DNA of 17,991 nucleotides from CAYJRR01 sp964372275 [NCBI: uncultured bacterium] (GCA_964372275.1 CAYJRR010000093.1:1-17991), one strand, 5' to 3'; shown: positions 1 through 7,539, numbered from the stretch's first letter. The notes: generated by a model from the sequence alone, not told the origin. Made by a program: numbers and translations.

Positions 1-459
1 CGTCATCGCCTCGGCCGCCGCCGTCGCCTCGTCAAGGAGCGACGCGTTGGCGATCTCCATCCCGGTGAGGTCGGAGACCATCGTCTGGTAGTTGAGCAAC
101 GCCTCGAGACGACCCTGCGCCACCTCCGGCTGGTACGGCGTGTAGGCGGTGTACCAGCCGGGATTGAGCAGGACGTTCCGCAGGATCACCGGCGGGGTGA
201 AGGTGTCGGAATAGCCCATTCCCAGCATCGAGCGCACGACGCGGTTCCCGGCGGCAATCCCCCGAAGCTCTTCAAGCAGCTCGTGCTCGCTCGACTCCGG
301 CGGAAGATCGAGCGGCCGGTCCGATCGGATCCCCCGAGGGACCGTCTGGTCGACCAGGGCGTCGAGCGACGGAACCCCCAAGAGGCGGAGCATCTCCGCC
401 GTCTCGCGCTCGTCGGGCCCCAGATGGCGCGGCGCGAATCGGTCGGGATGTCGGAGCAC
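1..459 (-). CDS. gcvP: Glycine dehydrogenase (decarboxylating), P protein, N-terminal part (gene runs off the left edge)
   Basis: P protein of the glycine cleavage system. It is a PLP enzyme that decarboxylates glycine and passes the aminomethyl group to the lipoyl H protein. Only the first 153 codons are present. Seen: an N-terminal RHLGP stretch, a [11 protein letters not shown] stretch, then the highly conserved [43 protein letters not shown] and [16 protein letters not shown] blocks. The N-terminus fits the single-chain (about 950 residue) GcvP better than the split GcvPA subunit, but the C-terminal half is outside the window, so this is not settled. The start is GTG, the first start codon after the in-frame TGA that ends the upstream cytochrome gene, and it has a purine-rich AGAGGGGG ribosome site just upstream. 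It follows the cytochrome by 33 nt on the same strand and may share its transcript. The PLP lysine would lie outside the window. Confidence 0.95.
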   Translation of the reverse strand, partial: MLRHPDRFAPRHLGPDERETAEMLRLLGVPSLDALVDQTVPRGIRSDRPLDLPPESSEHELLEELRGIAAGNRVVRSMLGMGYSDTFTPPVILRNVLLNPGWYTAYTPYQPEVAQGRLEALLNYQTMVSDLTGMEIANASLLDEATAAAEAMT

Positions 460-492
460 GGGCCGCCCCCTCTTACGAAACCACGTGGAGCT

Positions 493-3267
493 TCATCGCA
501 TCGACAGTTGCCGGCTGGTGCCGAGCGAGAAGAGGAACGCCCGAATGGCGTCGATCTGCTCGTCGGCCGCCGGATCCAGCTTTTCGAGGTGACCGCTCTT
601 CACGTCGTAGTCGTAGAAGAATCCGGGCATGTTCGTCCCCGGCATCACCTTCTGGGGCGCTTCCAGCCACGCCTCCACGCCGTCCGGTCGGAACCGGCGG
701 TGGACGTTCCCCAGGTCGGGGGCCACCTTGTCGTCGGTGGCGCTCGCGCTGCGCACGCCACGGAAGATGTGGCACGACTGGCACTTGAACTGGTCGAAGA
801 GTTTCCTTCCCTGCTCGACCCGCGCCAGGTCGGCGGAGGAGAGGTGGATCTCGTCGTAGGCGCTGTCCACCGCATCGACGGCCCGGAAGTAGGCGACGAT
901 GTCGGCCCGCTCCTGCGCCGTCAGCGGGAAGGTCGGCATCCGGATCTTGAGCCATGGCCGGATCGGGGTCGGGTTCTCCAGGAAGGCGAGGAGGTAGTCG
1001 GACTGGATCTTCAACCCCTCCATGTTGAGGTTCGGCGGGCGAAGCGACCGGTCCTTGTTGATCGCCAGGATCTCGCCGCCGCGCCCTTCGATGAGGTGAC
1101 AGCCGACGCAGTTGTACTGGGTCACGAGCTGCCGTCCGCGCTCGATCGCCGCGTTCCGGCCGGTGAACGACTTCTGGAACTCCGGCGAGACCCGGAACTC
1201 CTTCTGCCCCTTGAGGTAGACGAGCAGCGCGTCGATCTCGTCGGGCTTCAAGCCGAACCAGGGCATGCGGCCGGCCGACCGGACGTCGACGTACTGGCGC
1301 GGGTTCTCGAGCTTCCCGCGGGTCCACGCGTCCCAGTTGTGCGCCACCTTGGAATCGCCGAAGCCGAGCTCGAAGGGCTTCTTCTCCGCGAACAACGTCA
1401 GCTCGGGACCGATCCGGCCGTCGTTCTCGTGGTCCTGGATGACGTGGCAGGCGGCGCAGCCCCACTGCGCGATCAGCGTCGATCCCGCCTTGGCCGCCGC
1501 CGGATCCGCCAGCCTCTTCACCAACTCCGGATCGGCCGCCGGCCGCTCCTTCGCCCCGGCCGCCCAGAGATAGGCGGTGACGTGCCGCGCCTCCTCGTCG
1601 CTGAGGCGGAACGACGGCATCACCGTCGTCGACGAGTGCCACCGCGGCTGCCGGATCCAGTTCCAGATCCAGTCGGCCGAGGCCAGTTTCGCCCCCGCCT
1701 TGTGGAGCGGCGGCGCGTCGTTCCCGCCCTTCCCCTCGATCGAATGACAGGCGAGACAGCCGACCGTGTCGACGATCCGGCGTCCGGCCGCCGCATCGCC
1801 CCCACCCGGGAACCGGCCGAACGGCATCGCCTTGGCGTCCGCCGACGACTGCCACAGGTAGGCGGCGATCTGGGTCGCCGCCTCCTGCTGCCGCTCGGGC
1901 TTCACGTTGGCGACGTTCCCGGCCGGATCGGCGGCCCCCGGCGCGAACTCGTCGAAGGCGAACGCCGGCATGCGCGTCTCGGGGTAGAACGCCTTGGGGT
2001 TGGCGATCCACCGCACCAACCACTCCGGCGAGAGCTTCGCCGCCACGCGCATCAGGTCCGGCCCCACGCGCCCGACCGGCTCGTACCCCTTCACCAGATG
2101 GCAGCCCTGGCAGCCCTTGCGGAGGAAGAGGTCCTTCCCCCTCTCGTAGACCGGCGCCCCGTCGACGAAGCGCTGCACGTTGTGGCACTTCTGGCAGCTC
2201 GACTGGACGTCTACCCAGCGCAGGAGCGGGTACTCCCAGAGGTGCATCGTCCCGTGCGCCTGGTCCTTCTCCGCCGCGAAGACGAACGCGTCGGGGCTCT
2301 TCCCCAGCGGCGTCTTGATGCGCGTGGCGCGCCCCTGACCCTGGTGGCAGACGGTGCAGCCGTAGGTCTCGATCGGATGCTTGGTGAAGAGCGGGTCGAT
2401 CTTGGGATGGGTGGAGAAGACCTTGTCGTACTCCTTGTACGGCGCGACCGGACCGTCGGCCTTGATCGACGCGAACGAATCCTGCTCGAACCCCGGCCGG
2501 TCGATCGCCACGTGGCAGCTGCGGCAGCGGTCGACGGTGCCGAAGGTGTAGGCGCCGCCGATCCCCAGCTTGTCGTTCACGATCTGGTCGATGTTGCGGA
2601 TCGAACGGTCGGCGATCTTCTCCAGCCGCTCCTCGAACTTGGCGACCGGCTCCCGCCGCGCGTCGAGCGCCTTCTGCGCCTCCTTCACCTCGTCGTCGAT
2701 CAACGCCATCTTGGCGGCGACGGCGTCGAGCGTCGCCTGCGACGCGTCGACCTTCGCCGTCCAGGCGGCGATCTCCTCCTCCAGCTTCCAGTAGAGGTCC
2801 TGCTTCGGCGGGACCTCCGACTCCTCGCCGTGGTGCACCGCGTTCTTCCACTGGTAGAACTGCGCGTCCTGCGTCGACTTGACCTTGGCGCGCTCCGACT
2901 TGTTGAAGCCGTGATCGACGTAGGCGTCCCAGTGCTCCTTCTTGAGCGCCTTGTACTCGGCCGACTTCTGCTTCGCCATCGCCTCGGCCAGGCGGTTGCG
3001 CAGCTCGGACTCGCTGTCGACCGCCGGCGTGGCGGCGAGCTTCGCCTCCTCCTGGTCGTACTTGGCGCGGAAGGCGGCCAGCTCGTCCTCGACCTTCGCC
3101 CGCTCGAAGTCGCGGAACTTCGCCTGGTAGACGATGTAGGTGCGCCGGGAGACGAACTCCTGGTAGATCGACGCGCCGTAGCAGAGGAAGAGGAACGCGC
3201 ACAGCCCGAAGAACCAGGTCGACCAGTTCTGCTTCTCGAGGATGGGGTCGCCGCCCTTGATGGCCAT
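493..3267 (-). CDS. Membrane-anchored octaheme cytochrome c of the Rieske/cytochrome b complex
   Basis: A 924-residue protein with eight CxxCH heme-binding motifs, at residues 248, 304, 358, 386, 504, 604, 720 and 829. One hydrophobic segment (about 17-36) should anchor it with the heme part outside the membrane. Residues 48-220 are charged and helical, probably coiled coil. The first three hemes are close together and lack obvious downstream Met-Pro ligands. The last five each sit in a monoheme cytochrome c-like module with a following Met-Pro that can supply the sixth ligand (M433, M550, M668, M777, and M874 or M880). It is the last complete gene of the Rieske-b-IV operon, starting 21 nt after the subunit IV gene. 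By position it should take electrons from the Rieske protein, in place of cytochrome f or c1, and pass them to soluble carriers or an oxidase. That role is inferred; the heme count is read directly. The ribosome site is weak. Confidence 0.93.
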   Translation of the reverse strand: MAIKGGDPILEKQNWSTWFFGLCAFLFLCYGASIYQEFVSRRTYIVYQAKFRDFERAKVEDELAAFRAKYDQEEAKLAATPAVDSESELRNRLAEAMAKQKSAEYKALKKEHWDAYVDHGFNKSERAKVKSTQDAQFYQWKNAVHHGEESEVPPKQDLYWKLEEEIAAWTAKVDASQATLDAVAAKMALIDDEVKEAQKALDARREPVAKFEERLEKIADRSIRNIDQIVNDKLGIGGAYTFGTVDRCRSCHVAIDRPGFEQDSFASIKADGPVAPYKEYDKVFSTHPKIDPLFTKHPIETYGCTVCHQGQGRATRIKTPLGKSPDAFVFAAEKDQAHGTMHLWEYPLLRWVDVQSSCQKCHNVQRFVDGAPVYERGKDLFLRKGCQGCHLVKGYEPVGRVGPDLMRVAAKLSPEWLVRWIANPKAFYPETRMPAFAFDEFAPGAADPAGNVANVKPERQQEAATQIAAYLWQSSADAKAMPFGRFPGGGDAAAGRRIVDTVGCLACHSIEGKGGNDAPPLHKAGAKLASADWIWNWIRQPRWHSSTTVMPSFRLSDEEARHVTAYLWAAGAKERPAADPELVKRLADPAAAKAGSTLIAQWGCAACHVIQDHENDGRIGPELTLFAEKKPFELGFGDSKVAHNWDAWTRGKLENPRQYVDVRSAGRMPWFGLKPDEIDALLVYLKGQKEFRVSPEFQKSFTGRNAAIERGRQLVTQYNCVGCHLIEGRGGEILAINKDRSLRPPNLNMEGLKIQSDYLLAFLENPTPIRPWLKIRMPTFPLTAQERADIVAYFRAVDAVDSAYDEIHLSSADLARVEQGRKLFDQFKCQSCHIFRGVRSASATDDKVAPDLGNVHRRFRPDGVEAWLEAPQKVMPGTNMPGFFYDYDVKSGHLEKLDPAADEQIDAIRAFLFSLGTSRQLSMR

Positions 3268-3288
3268 TCTTGAAAACCTATCGCTTGG

Positions 3289-4263
3289 TCAGACGTTGGC
3301 GTTGATCCAGGGGAGCACCAGCACGTACTTGATGGTGAACAGCTGGCGCAGGATCACCTTCACCACCACCCCCATCATCGTCACGAAGAGGAAGGCGGTG
3401 ATGTGGTATCGCATCGGCCCCATCAACCGGTAGAACGACTCCGGCGTCGGCGTGGCCCCGAGGTTCGATCCCGCCTTCCGTCGCAGCAGCAGCCTCTCCA
3501 GACCGCAGACGACGTGGCCGAAGTACTTGTGGCCGAGCGCGAAGAAGGCGCCGATCGCGATCAGCCCCGGCACCGCCGCCCAGATCGGGTTCTTCCCGTC
3601 GGGGTTGAGGAACAGCTCGATCGGACCGCCGATCCCCAGCTTCACCGGGATCAGGGCGATGAACTCGTTCAGGTCGACGTTGTTGAGGGGCACGACCTTG
3701 TGCGGGTCCCAGGTCTCCCACGGCCAGAACAGGTTCCACCCCGGACCGCGGAAGAAGACGCCGAGGATGATCATCGCCACCCACAGCACCAGGAACCCGA
3801 AGTTGAAGGTGGAGATCGCGAACCAGCGTTCCTTGAAGGTGTAGTAGCCGTTCCCGCGCGGGTTGGGATCGATGAACGGGATCGCCATCAACCCGACGAT
3901 GATCAACGTCGGCAGCACCACCCCGGCGATCCACGGATCGAAGTAGACGAGCAGCTCCTGCAGGCCGAGGAAGTACCACGGCGCCTTCGACGGGTTCGGC
4001 GTCCGCGCCGGATTGGCCGGCTCCTCCAGCGGCGCGTCGATCATGATCGACCAGACGGTGAGGAGGATCGTCGCGGCGATCGCCGAGAGGAGCTCCATGC
4101 GGGTCAGGTACGGCCAGACGTGGACCTTGTCCTCGCGTCCGCGGACCGCGCCGCCGGCGGTCTTGGCCGTCTCGCCCCCCGCCTTCTCGGCCGGCTTCTC
4201 GACCTTCGCGGGGGTCGCGGGGACGGCGGTAGGCGCCGCGGTCGACTGCGCTTGCTCGGCCAT
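3289..4263 (-). CDS. Cytochrome b C-terminal domain / b6f subunit IV-like protein
   Basis: A 324-residue membrane protein corresponding to the C-terminal half of cytochrome b (subunit IV in b6f complexes), which forms part of the quinol oxidation pocket. A soluble Ala/Pro/Lys-rich N-terminal stretch (1-48) precedes about five hydrophobic segments near 57-75, 110-131, 148-171, 227-245 and 288-306. The family landmark PANPxxTP is present at 82-89, followed by APWYFLGLQELL at 94-105. The quinol-site PEWY motif therefore reads APWY here and lacks its glutamate. The protein is longer than plant or cyanobacterial subunit IV (about 160 residues), with an extra loop and helices after the core. The start ATG directly abuts the TAG of the 91-residue gene, with AAGGAGAA upstream as ribosome site. 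Function is confident from the family; exact quinone chemistry is not. Confidence 0.93.
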   Translation of the reverse strand: MAEQAQSTAAPTAVPATPAKVEKPAEKAGGETAKTAGGAVRGREDKVHVWPYLTRMELLSAIAATILLTVWSIMIDAPLEEPANPARTPNPSKAPWYFLGLQELLVYFDPWIAGVVLPTLIIVGLMAIPFIDPNPRGNGYYTFKERWFAISTFNFGFLVLWVAMIILGVFFRGPGWNLFWPWETWDPHKVVPLNNVDLNEFIALIPVKLGIGGPIELFLNPDGKNPIWAAVPGLIAIGAFFALGHKYFGHVVCGLERLLLRRKAGSNLGATPTPESFYRLMGPMRYHITAFLFVTMMGVVVKVILRQLFTIKYVLVLPWINANV

Positions 4264-4539
4264 CTATCCGTTCTCCTTCCCCTGCTCCCCGTCGGCCTCG
4301 CCGAAGACCCACCGGTTCATGCGTTCGTAGATCTTGTCCTTCTCGCCGCGTTCGGTGAGCCGGTCGTTCTCCAGACCCATCTTGATCGACAGCCAGAAGA
4401 AGTAGAGGACCAGGAACAGCATCGCCACGATCGGGATGTTGTCCGGCTTGGTCACGATCAGGAGGAAGTTGCCGAGCGGCGACAGCTCGCCGCCGCCTTC
4501 GCTCGCCAGGATCAGGACAGTGCCCAGGTGCGCGGTCAT
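4264..4539 (-). CDS. Small single-span membrane protein of the bc complex operon
   Basis: A 91-residue protein of unknown function between cytochrome b and subunit IV genes. It has one clear membrane segment (about residues 35-53, rich in Leu, Val, Phe) and a charged, Lys/Glu-rich C-terminal tail from about 54 that is probably cytoplasmic. A GAGGA ribosome site lies 8 nt before the ATG and overlaps the stop region of cytochrome b (13 nt between the genes). Its stop codon abuts the start of subunit IV, so translation of the two is likely coupled. The position suggests a small accessory subunit or assembly factor, loosely analogous to the small single-helix subunits of b6f complexes. I see no heme, Fe-S or metal motif. 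No named family recognised. Confidence 0.85.
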   Translation of the reverse strand: MTAHLGTVLILASEGGGELSPLGNFLLIVTKPDNIPIVAMLFLVLYFFWLSIKMGLENDRLTERGEKDKIYERMNRWVFGEADGEQGKENG

Positions 4540-4552
4540 CGTGCGTGTCCTC

Positions 4553-5350
4553 TTACAGCGGCCCGGAGATGCCGCCGTCCTTTCGGATGCGCCAGAAGTG
4601 GAGAATCATCAGCGCCGATCCGACGATCGGCAGGAAGATGCAGTGCAGCACGTAGAAGCGGAGCAGCGTCGGCGCGCCGACCTGCGTGCCGCCGAGCAGG
4701 AGCGCCCGTGCGTCGGTTCGCGGCGTGACCAGCCCCGTCAGCGCCGCCACCTGCTCGCCGAACGGACCCTGACTCCCGGCAAACGGCGTCGCCCGCCCCA
4801 TGTTCGAGCCGACCGTCACCGCCCAGATCGAGAGCTGGTCCCACGGAAGGAGGTAGCCGGTGAAGGAGAGGAGCAACGTGATCGTCAGCAACAGCACACC
4901 GACCACCCAGTTGAACTCGCGCGGCGGCTTGTAGGAGCCGGTCATGAAGACCCGGAACATGTGGACCCACACCAGGATCACCATCCCGTGCGCCGCCCAG
5001 CGATGCATGTTCCGCATCAACATCCCGAACGGGACGTCGAACTCGAGGTACTGGATGTCGGGGAAGGCGTACTCGCCGACCGGGCGGTAGTAGAACATCA
5101 GCACCACGCCGGTCACGACCGTCACCAGGAAGAAGAAGAAGGTCAAGCCTCCGGCGCACCAGGTGTAGGAGAGCCGGATGGCGTGCCGCTGCATCTTGAC
5201 CGGATGCAGGTGCAGCCAGACGTTGCTGGCGATCTGCAGCACGCGGTTTCGCGGATTGTCCTGGTAGGAGTGGCGGAAGATCGCGCGCCAGACCTGGCTC
5301 TCGAAGAGCTGCTTCCGGAGTTCGTTCGGATCGAGCTTGGGAAGGTTCAC
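4553..5350 (-). CDS. Cytochrome b6-type N-terminal cytochrome b (diheme, probable heme c_i site)
   Basis: A 265-residue cytochrome b subunit of a Rieske/b quinol:cytochrome c oxidoreductase, equivalent to cytochrome b6. Four membrane helices lie near 68-88, 118-136, 148-168 and 228-252. The two b hemes should be held by H116 and H130 in helix B (HRW context) and H236 and H251 in helix D. The 15-residue step between the helix D histidines is the b6-type spacing; bc1-type b has 14. C65, in a WCAGGLTF context, lines up with the cytochrome b6 cysteine that covalently binds heme c_i. The protein ends HFWRIRKDGGISGPL, as b6 proteins do near their C-terminus. The start is GTG, preceded by GAGAGGAAA, 10 nt after the Rieske stop codon. 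Confidence 0.95.
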   Translation of the reverse strand: MNLPKLDPNELRKQLFESQVWRAIFRHSYQDNPRNRVLQIASNVWLHLHPVKMQRHAIRLSYTWCAGGLTFFFFLVTVVTGVVLMFYYRPVGEYAFPDIQYLEFDVPFGMLMRNMHRWAAHGMVILVWVHMFRVFMTGSYKPPREFNWVVGVLLLTITLLLSFTGYLLPWDQLSIWAVTVGSNMGRATPFAGSQGPFGEQVAALTGLVTPRTDARALLLGGTQVGAPTLLRFYVLHCIFLPIVGSALMILHFWRIRKDGGISGPL

Positions 5351-5360
5351 GGGTTTCCTC

Positions 5361-5936
5361 TCACACCGGGATGAAGGAGCCGGGCTTCCCCCACTCCCCC
5401 TTCTCCCAACGGAACTGCACCCCTTTGTCGACGACGATCTGTCCGTCGTCGCCGATGAAGATCTTCGCCCGCTCGAGCGGACGCGGCGCGGGCCCCTCGA
5501 AGTTCACCCCTTGCGCGGTGAAGCCGGAGCCGTGGCAGGGGCACTTGAACTTGTTCTCGAGCGACAGCCATCGCGGCGTGCATCCGAGGTGGGTGCAGAT
5601 CGCGATCAGCGCGTACATCTGGTCCTGCTCCTTCACGATCCAGACGCGCCGCTCCGGCGTGTACTTCTCCGAGACGCCGACGATGTAGTCCCCCCGGAGC
5701 CCGGCCTTGAACGAGGAGGCCGGCTCGAACAGGACGCGGGGGAAGAGCATCCGCAGGAAGGCGGTGGCCCAGACGCCGAGCGTCGCCCCGAGGAAGCCCC
5801 ATCCGAACAGCGCAAAAAAGGAGCGCCGCGCCCAGATGCCGTTGTCGTGCGTCGGGTTGGAGATGGGGGCCGGCGGACGCGGCGGGTGGCTTGGCACCGC
5901 GGGCGCGTCGACCTCCGTGATCGGTTCTGCCGCCAT
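5361..5936 (-). CDS. Rieske [2Fe-2S] iron-sulfur protein
   Basis: A 191-residue Rieske protein that takes the first electron from quinol at the Qo site and passes it to the cytochrome c subunit. A Pro-rich N-terminus (1-35) with WARRSFF at 35-41 precedes a single membrane anchor (about 41-61). The cluster motifs are CTHLGC at 114-119 and CPCHGSG at 132-138. C114, H116, C132 and H135 should be the cluster ligands, with C119 and C134 forming the usual stabilising disulfide. ATG is chosen because a GGAGG ribosome site lies 9 nt upstream and the membrane anchor follows naturally; the reading frame stays open further upstream but that extension has no family features and crosses the promoter. It is the first gene of the bc operon. 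Confidence 0.96.
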   Translation of the reverse strand: MAAEPITEVDAPAVPSHPPRPPAPISNPTHDNGIWARRSFFALFGWGFLGATLGVWATAFLRMLFPRVLFEPASSFKAGLRGDYIVGVSEKYTPERRVWIVKEQDQMYALIAICTHLGCTPRWLSLENKFKCPCHGSGFTAQGVNFEGPAPRPLERAKIFIGDDGQIVVDKGVQFRWEKGEWGKPGSFIPV

Positions 5937-5969
5937 GTAGCAAGGCCTCCGAATCGGGTAGCTACGCGA

Positions 5970-6003
5970 CCTTTCGGGGAAATTTCGTCTTCCCCCGGAA
6001 AGG
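5970..6003 (-). promoter_or_regulatory. Stem-loop at the predicted 5' end of the bc operon mRNA
   Basis: On the minus strand CCTTTC-C-GGGGGAA and TTTCCCC-GAAAGG can pair into about 13 base pairs with one bulged C, one G-U pair and a 7-nt loop (GACGAAA). The predicted transcription start from the promoter at 6010-6038 falls at about the first base of this hairpin. It may protect the mRNA 5' end or serve as a regulatory site; the imperfect dyad could also be a DNA operator. Function is inference. Confidence 0.5.
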
Positions 6004-6009
6004 AGGCGG

Positions 6010-6038
6010 ACCGTAGCCGGTTCGCCGAAACCAGTCAA
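6010..6038 (-). promoter_or_regulatory. Sigma-70-like promoter of the Rieske/cytochrome b operon
   Basis: Read on the minus strand, TTGACT (5 of 6 to TTGACA) is followed by a 17-nt spacer and TACGGT (3 of 6 to TATAAT). It lies between the stop of the upstream 365-residue gene and the Rieske start and points at the operon, which implies a leader of about 65 nt. The spacing is ideal and the -35 is strong; the -10 is weak. Confidence 0.55.
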
Positions 6039-6064
6039 GCGGGTGAAACGCTTACGGTTCCGCG

Positions 6065-7162
6065 TCAGCGGCCCGACGGCGTCGAGGCGGCGGCGCCGTG
6101 GAACAGCGCGGTGACCTCGCCGGCGACGGCGGCGCCCTCCGCGGCCCGGCGGGCCAGTTCGACCGGAACGACGACCTCCGACACCTTCTTCTCGTCCACC
6201 CAGCTCGCGACTCGGAACGTCGCGACTCGAAGGTCGTGGGCGACGAAGCGCCGTCCGACCATCACCACCACCATCCATCGCTGCCGATCGAGCGTGGCGG
6301 TGGAGATCCCTTCGCCGGCCACGTAGTCGACGCGCGCGCGGAACGGCACCAGGTCGGTGACGTCGCCGCGCTCGGCGCGGATCTCCGCGGCGCGCACCGG
6401 CACCCCCAGGCGAATCAGATCGCCCTTGATCTCGTCGCCGAGCTGATCCGGGCGTTCGACCCGCCCCAGCGGAAGCGCGAGCACCTTGGCGCGCGCAGCC
6501 TCGGCGTCGAACGGGAGCGGGGTCGCGTCGGGGCGCGGGGAGGCCTCGCCAGATCCCGGGGACGGTTCGCCGCCCCCGGGGGCGGCGGCCGGCGGCGCGT
6601 CCGGCGCGGCGGCGACGGCCGCGGTCGCCGGCCCGGATTCGTCCGTTGGGACCGGCGCGCGTGCGGCGCGGCCCGGCTCGGGGGTCCGCTCCACCACCGC
6701 GAGGCGATCGCGTTCCGGCGTGGGGAGGGTGCGATCGAGGTACCGTCGATAGACGCCCCGGTAGACGACGATCGCGGCGATCGCCATCGCGCCGGCCGCC
6801 AGCAGGAACGCGATCCGCGTCGCCGGGCTGCGCGCCGGGCGAAACAGATCGACGTCGTATCCGAAGACCGGCACCTCGACCCCGCGGCCCTCGGGGCTCC
6901 ACCGCGGTTTGCGCAGCGGAACGACGTCGGCGCCGGCCGTCTCCGGCTCGGCCGCGGGCGCGCGTGGCGGCGGCGGGTCGGGCAGGCCGGGGAACAGCTC
7001 GCGCAGTTGACGGATCGAGCGCGCGTAATGCCAGCGGCCGGACGCCGGCAGGTAGACCGGATCCTCGGGCCCGAGCCTCCCCTCACGCGCCAGCGTGATC
7101 AGCCCGTCGAGGCCGTCGACCTCCACGGTCTGCTCGCCGATCTTCACCCGGAAGCCGCTCAT
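6065..7162 (-). CDS. GYF_2-like N-terminus, single membrane helix and C-terminal domain, unknown function
   Basis: A 365-residue protein that I do not recognise as a named family. Residues 2-56 (GFRVKIGEQTVEV then DPVYLPASGRWHYARSIRQL) resemble the small GYF_2/DUF4339-type modules found at the N-terminus of many bacterial membrane proteins. A Pro-rich linker leads to a single membrane segment at about 116-135. Residues 145-218 are low-complexity Pro/Ala/Gly/Glu, probably disordered. A folded C-terminal domain (about 219-355) contains several predicted beta strands (for example RWMVVVMVGRRFVAHDLRV), which would sit on the other side of the membrane. The ATG lies 5 nt after the TGA of the upstream 110-residue gene, with GAGG as ribosome site overlapping that stop, so the two genes form a unit. 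No catalytic motif is visible. Confidence 0.75.
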   Translation of the reverse strand: MSGFRVKIGEQTVEVDGLDGLITLAREGRLGPEDPVYLPASGRWHYARSIRQLRELFPGLPDPPPPRAPAAEPETAGADVVPLRKPRWSPEGRGVEVPVFGYDVDLFRPARSPATRIAFLLAAGAMAIAAIVVYRGVYRRYLDRTLPTPERDRLAVVERTPEPGRAARAPVPTDESGPATAAVAAAPDAPPAAAPGGGEPSPGSGEASPRPDATPLPFDAEAARAKVLALPLGRVERPDQLGDEIKGDLIRLGVPVRAAEIRAERGDVTDLVPFRARVDYVAGEGISTATLDRQRWMVVVMVGRRFVAHDLRVATFRVASWVDEKKVSEVVVPVELARRAAEGAAVAGEVTALFHGAAASTPSGR

Positions 7163-7167
7163 CGACC

Positions 7168-7500
7168 TCACTCGGCAGCCGCGGACAGCCGGCGCGCCGC
7201 GTCGTTGCGCGGCTCGACCAGCGGAAGCTTCTCGAAGGGGCAGCTCCAGATCCACTCCTCGCCGGAAGCCGCGCGGTAGACGGCGATCGGCTCGGCGGAC
7301 CCGGGATCGCGGGCCACCCGCCACGCCCCCCCGGGGAAGGCCGCCGCCAATGCCGCGTCGACGGTCGTATCGGCGGCCGACGCGGAACGGACCGGATCGA
7401 GGCAACGCTCGCGGGATGCGGCCCCCCCGAAGAGACGCGCCACGCCGACGGAGAGAAGCGCGGACAGACCCACCGCGATCGACGTTCCACGCGGAAGCAT
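7168..7500 (-). CDS. Small exported or membrane-anchored hypothetical protein
   Basis: A 110-residue protein with an N-terminal hydrophobic segment (about 7-27: TSIAVGLSALLSVGVARLFG) that could be a signal peptide or a membrane anchor, followed by a small domain. That domain holds two cysteines (C33 and C87) which could pair if exported. A VYRAASGEEWIWSCPFEKLPL stretch near the C-terminus is rich in aromatics. No known family recognised. It is the first gene of a two-gene unit with the GYF_2-like protein. A promoter match lies immediately upstream, leaving almost no leader, and no clear ribosome site is present at the ATG. Confidence 0.6.
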   Translation of the reverse strand: MLPRGTSIAVGLSALLSVGVARLFGGAASRERCLDPVRSASAADTTVDAALAAAFPGGAWRVARDPGSAEPIAVYRAASGEEWIWSCPFEKLPLVEPRNDAARRLSAAAE

Positions 7501-7510
7501 GGCGCGGGCG

Positions 7511-7539
7511 ATCCTACCACCTCGCCCGGGCGATGTCGG
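7511..7539 (-). promoter_or_regulatory. Promoter giving a nearly leaderless transcript for the 110-residue gene
   Basis: On the minus strand, CCGACA, a 17-nt spacer and TAGGAT (each 4 of 6 to consensus). The -10 ends only 10 nt before the ATG, so the transcript would carry a leader of about 4 nt. The remaining part of this 87-nt divergent gap, in front of the plus-strand dehydrogenase, shows no convincing promoter. Confidence 0.4.

Noticed and set aside
283-3273. A 996-codon open frame on the plus strand over the multiheme cytochrome gene
   Set aside because: It is a shadow of the high-GC minus-strand gene. The plus-strand protein is Arg/Pro/Val/Leu-rich with no family motif, while the minus strand has eight CxxCH motifs in one frame.
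3403-5374. Long plus-strand frames across the cytochrome b and subunit IV genes
   Set aside because: They conflict with genes that carry clear membrane helices, heme histidines and correct ribosome sites; the plus-strand translations lack any protein-like pattern.
5937-6902. Extension of the Rieske frame upstream to give a 513-residue protein
   Set aside because: The extra part is Arg/Gly/Pro-rich and runs across the promoter and the neighbouring gene. The Rieske ATG at 5936 has a good ribosome site and a normal family length.
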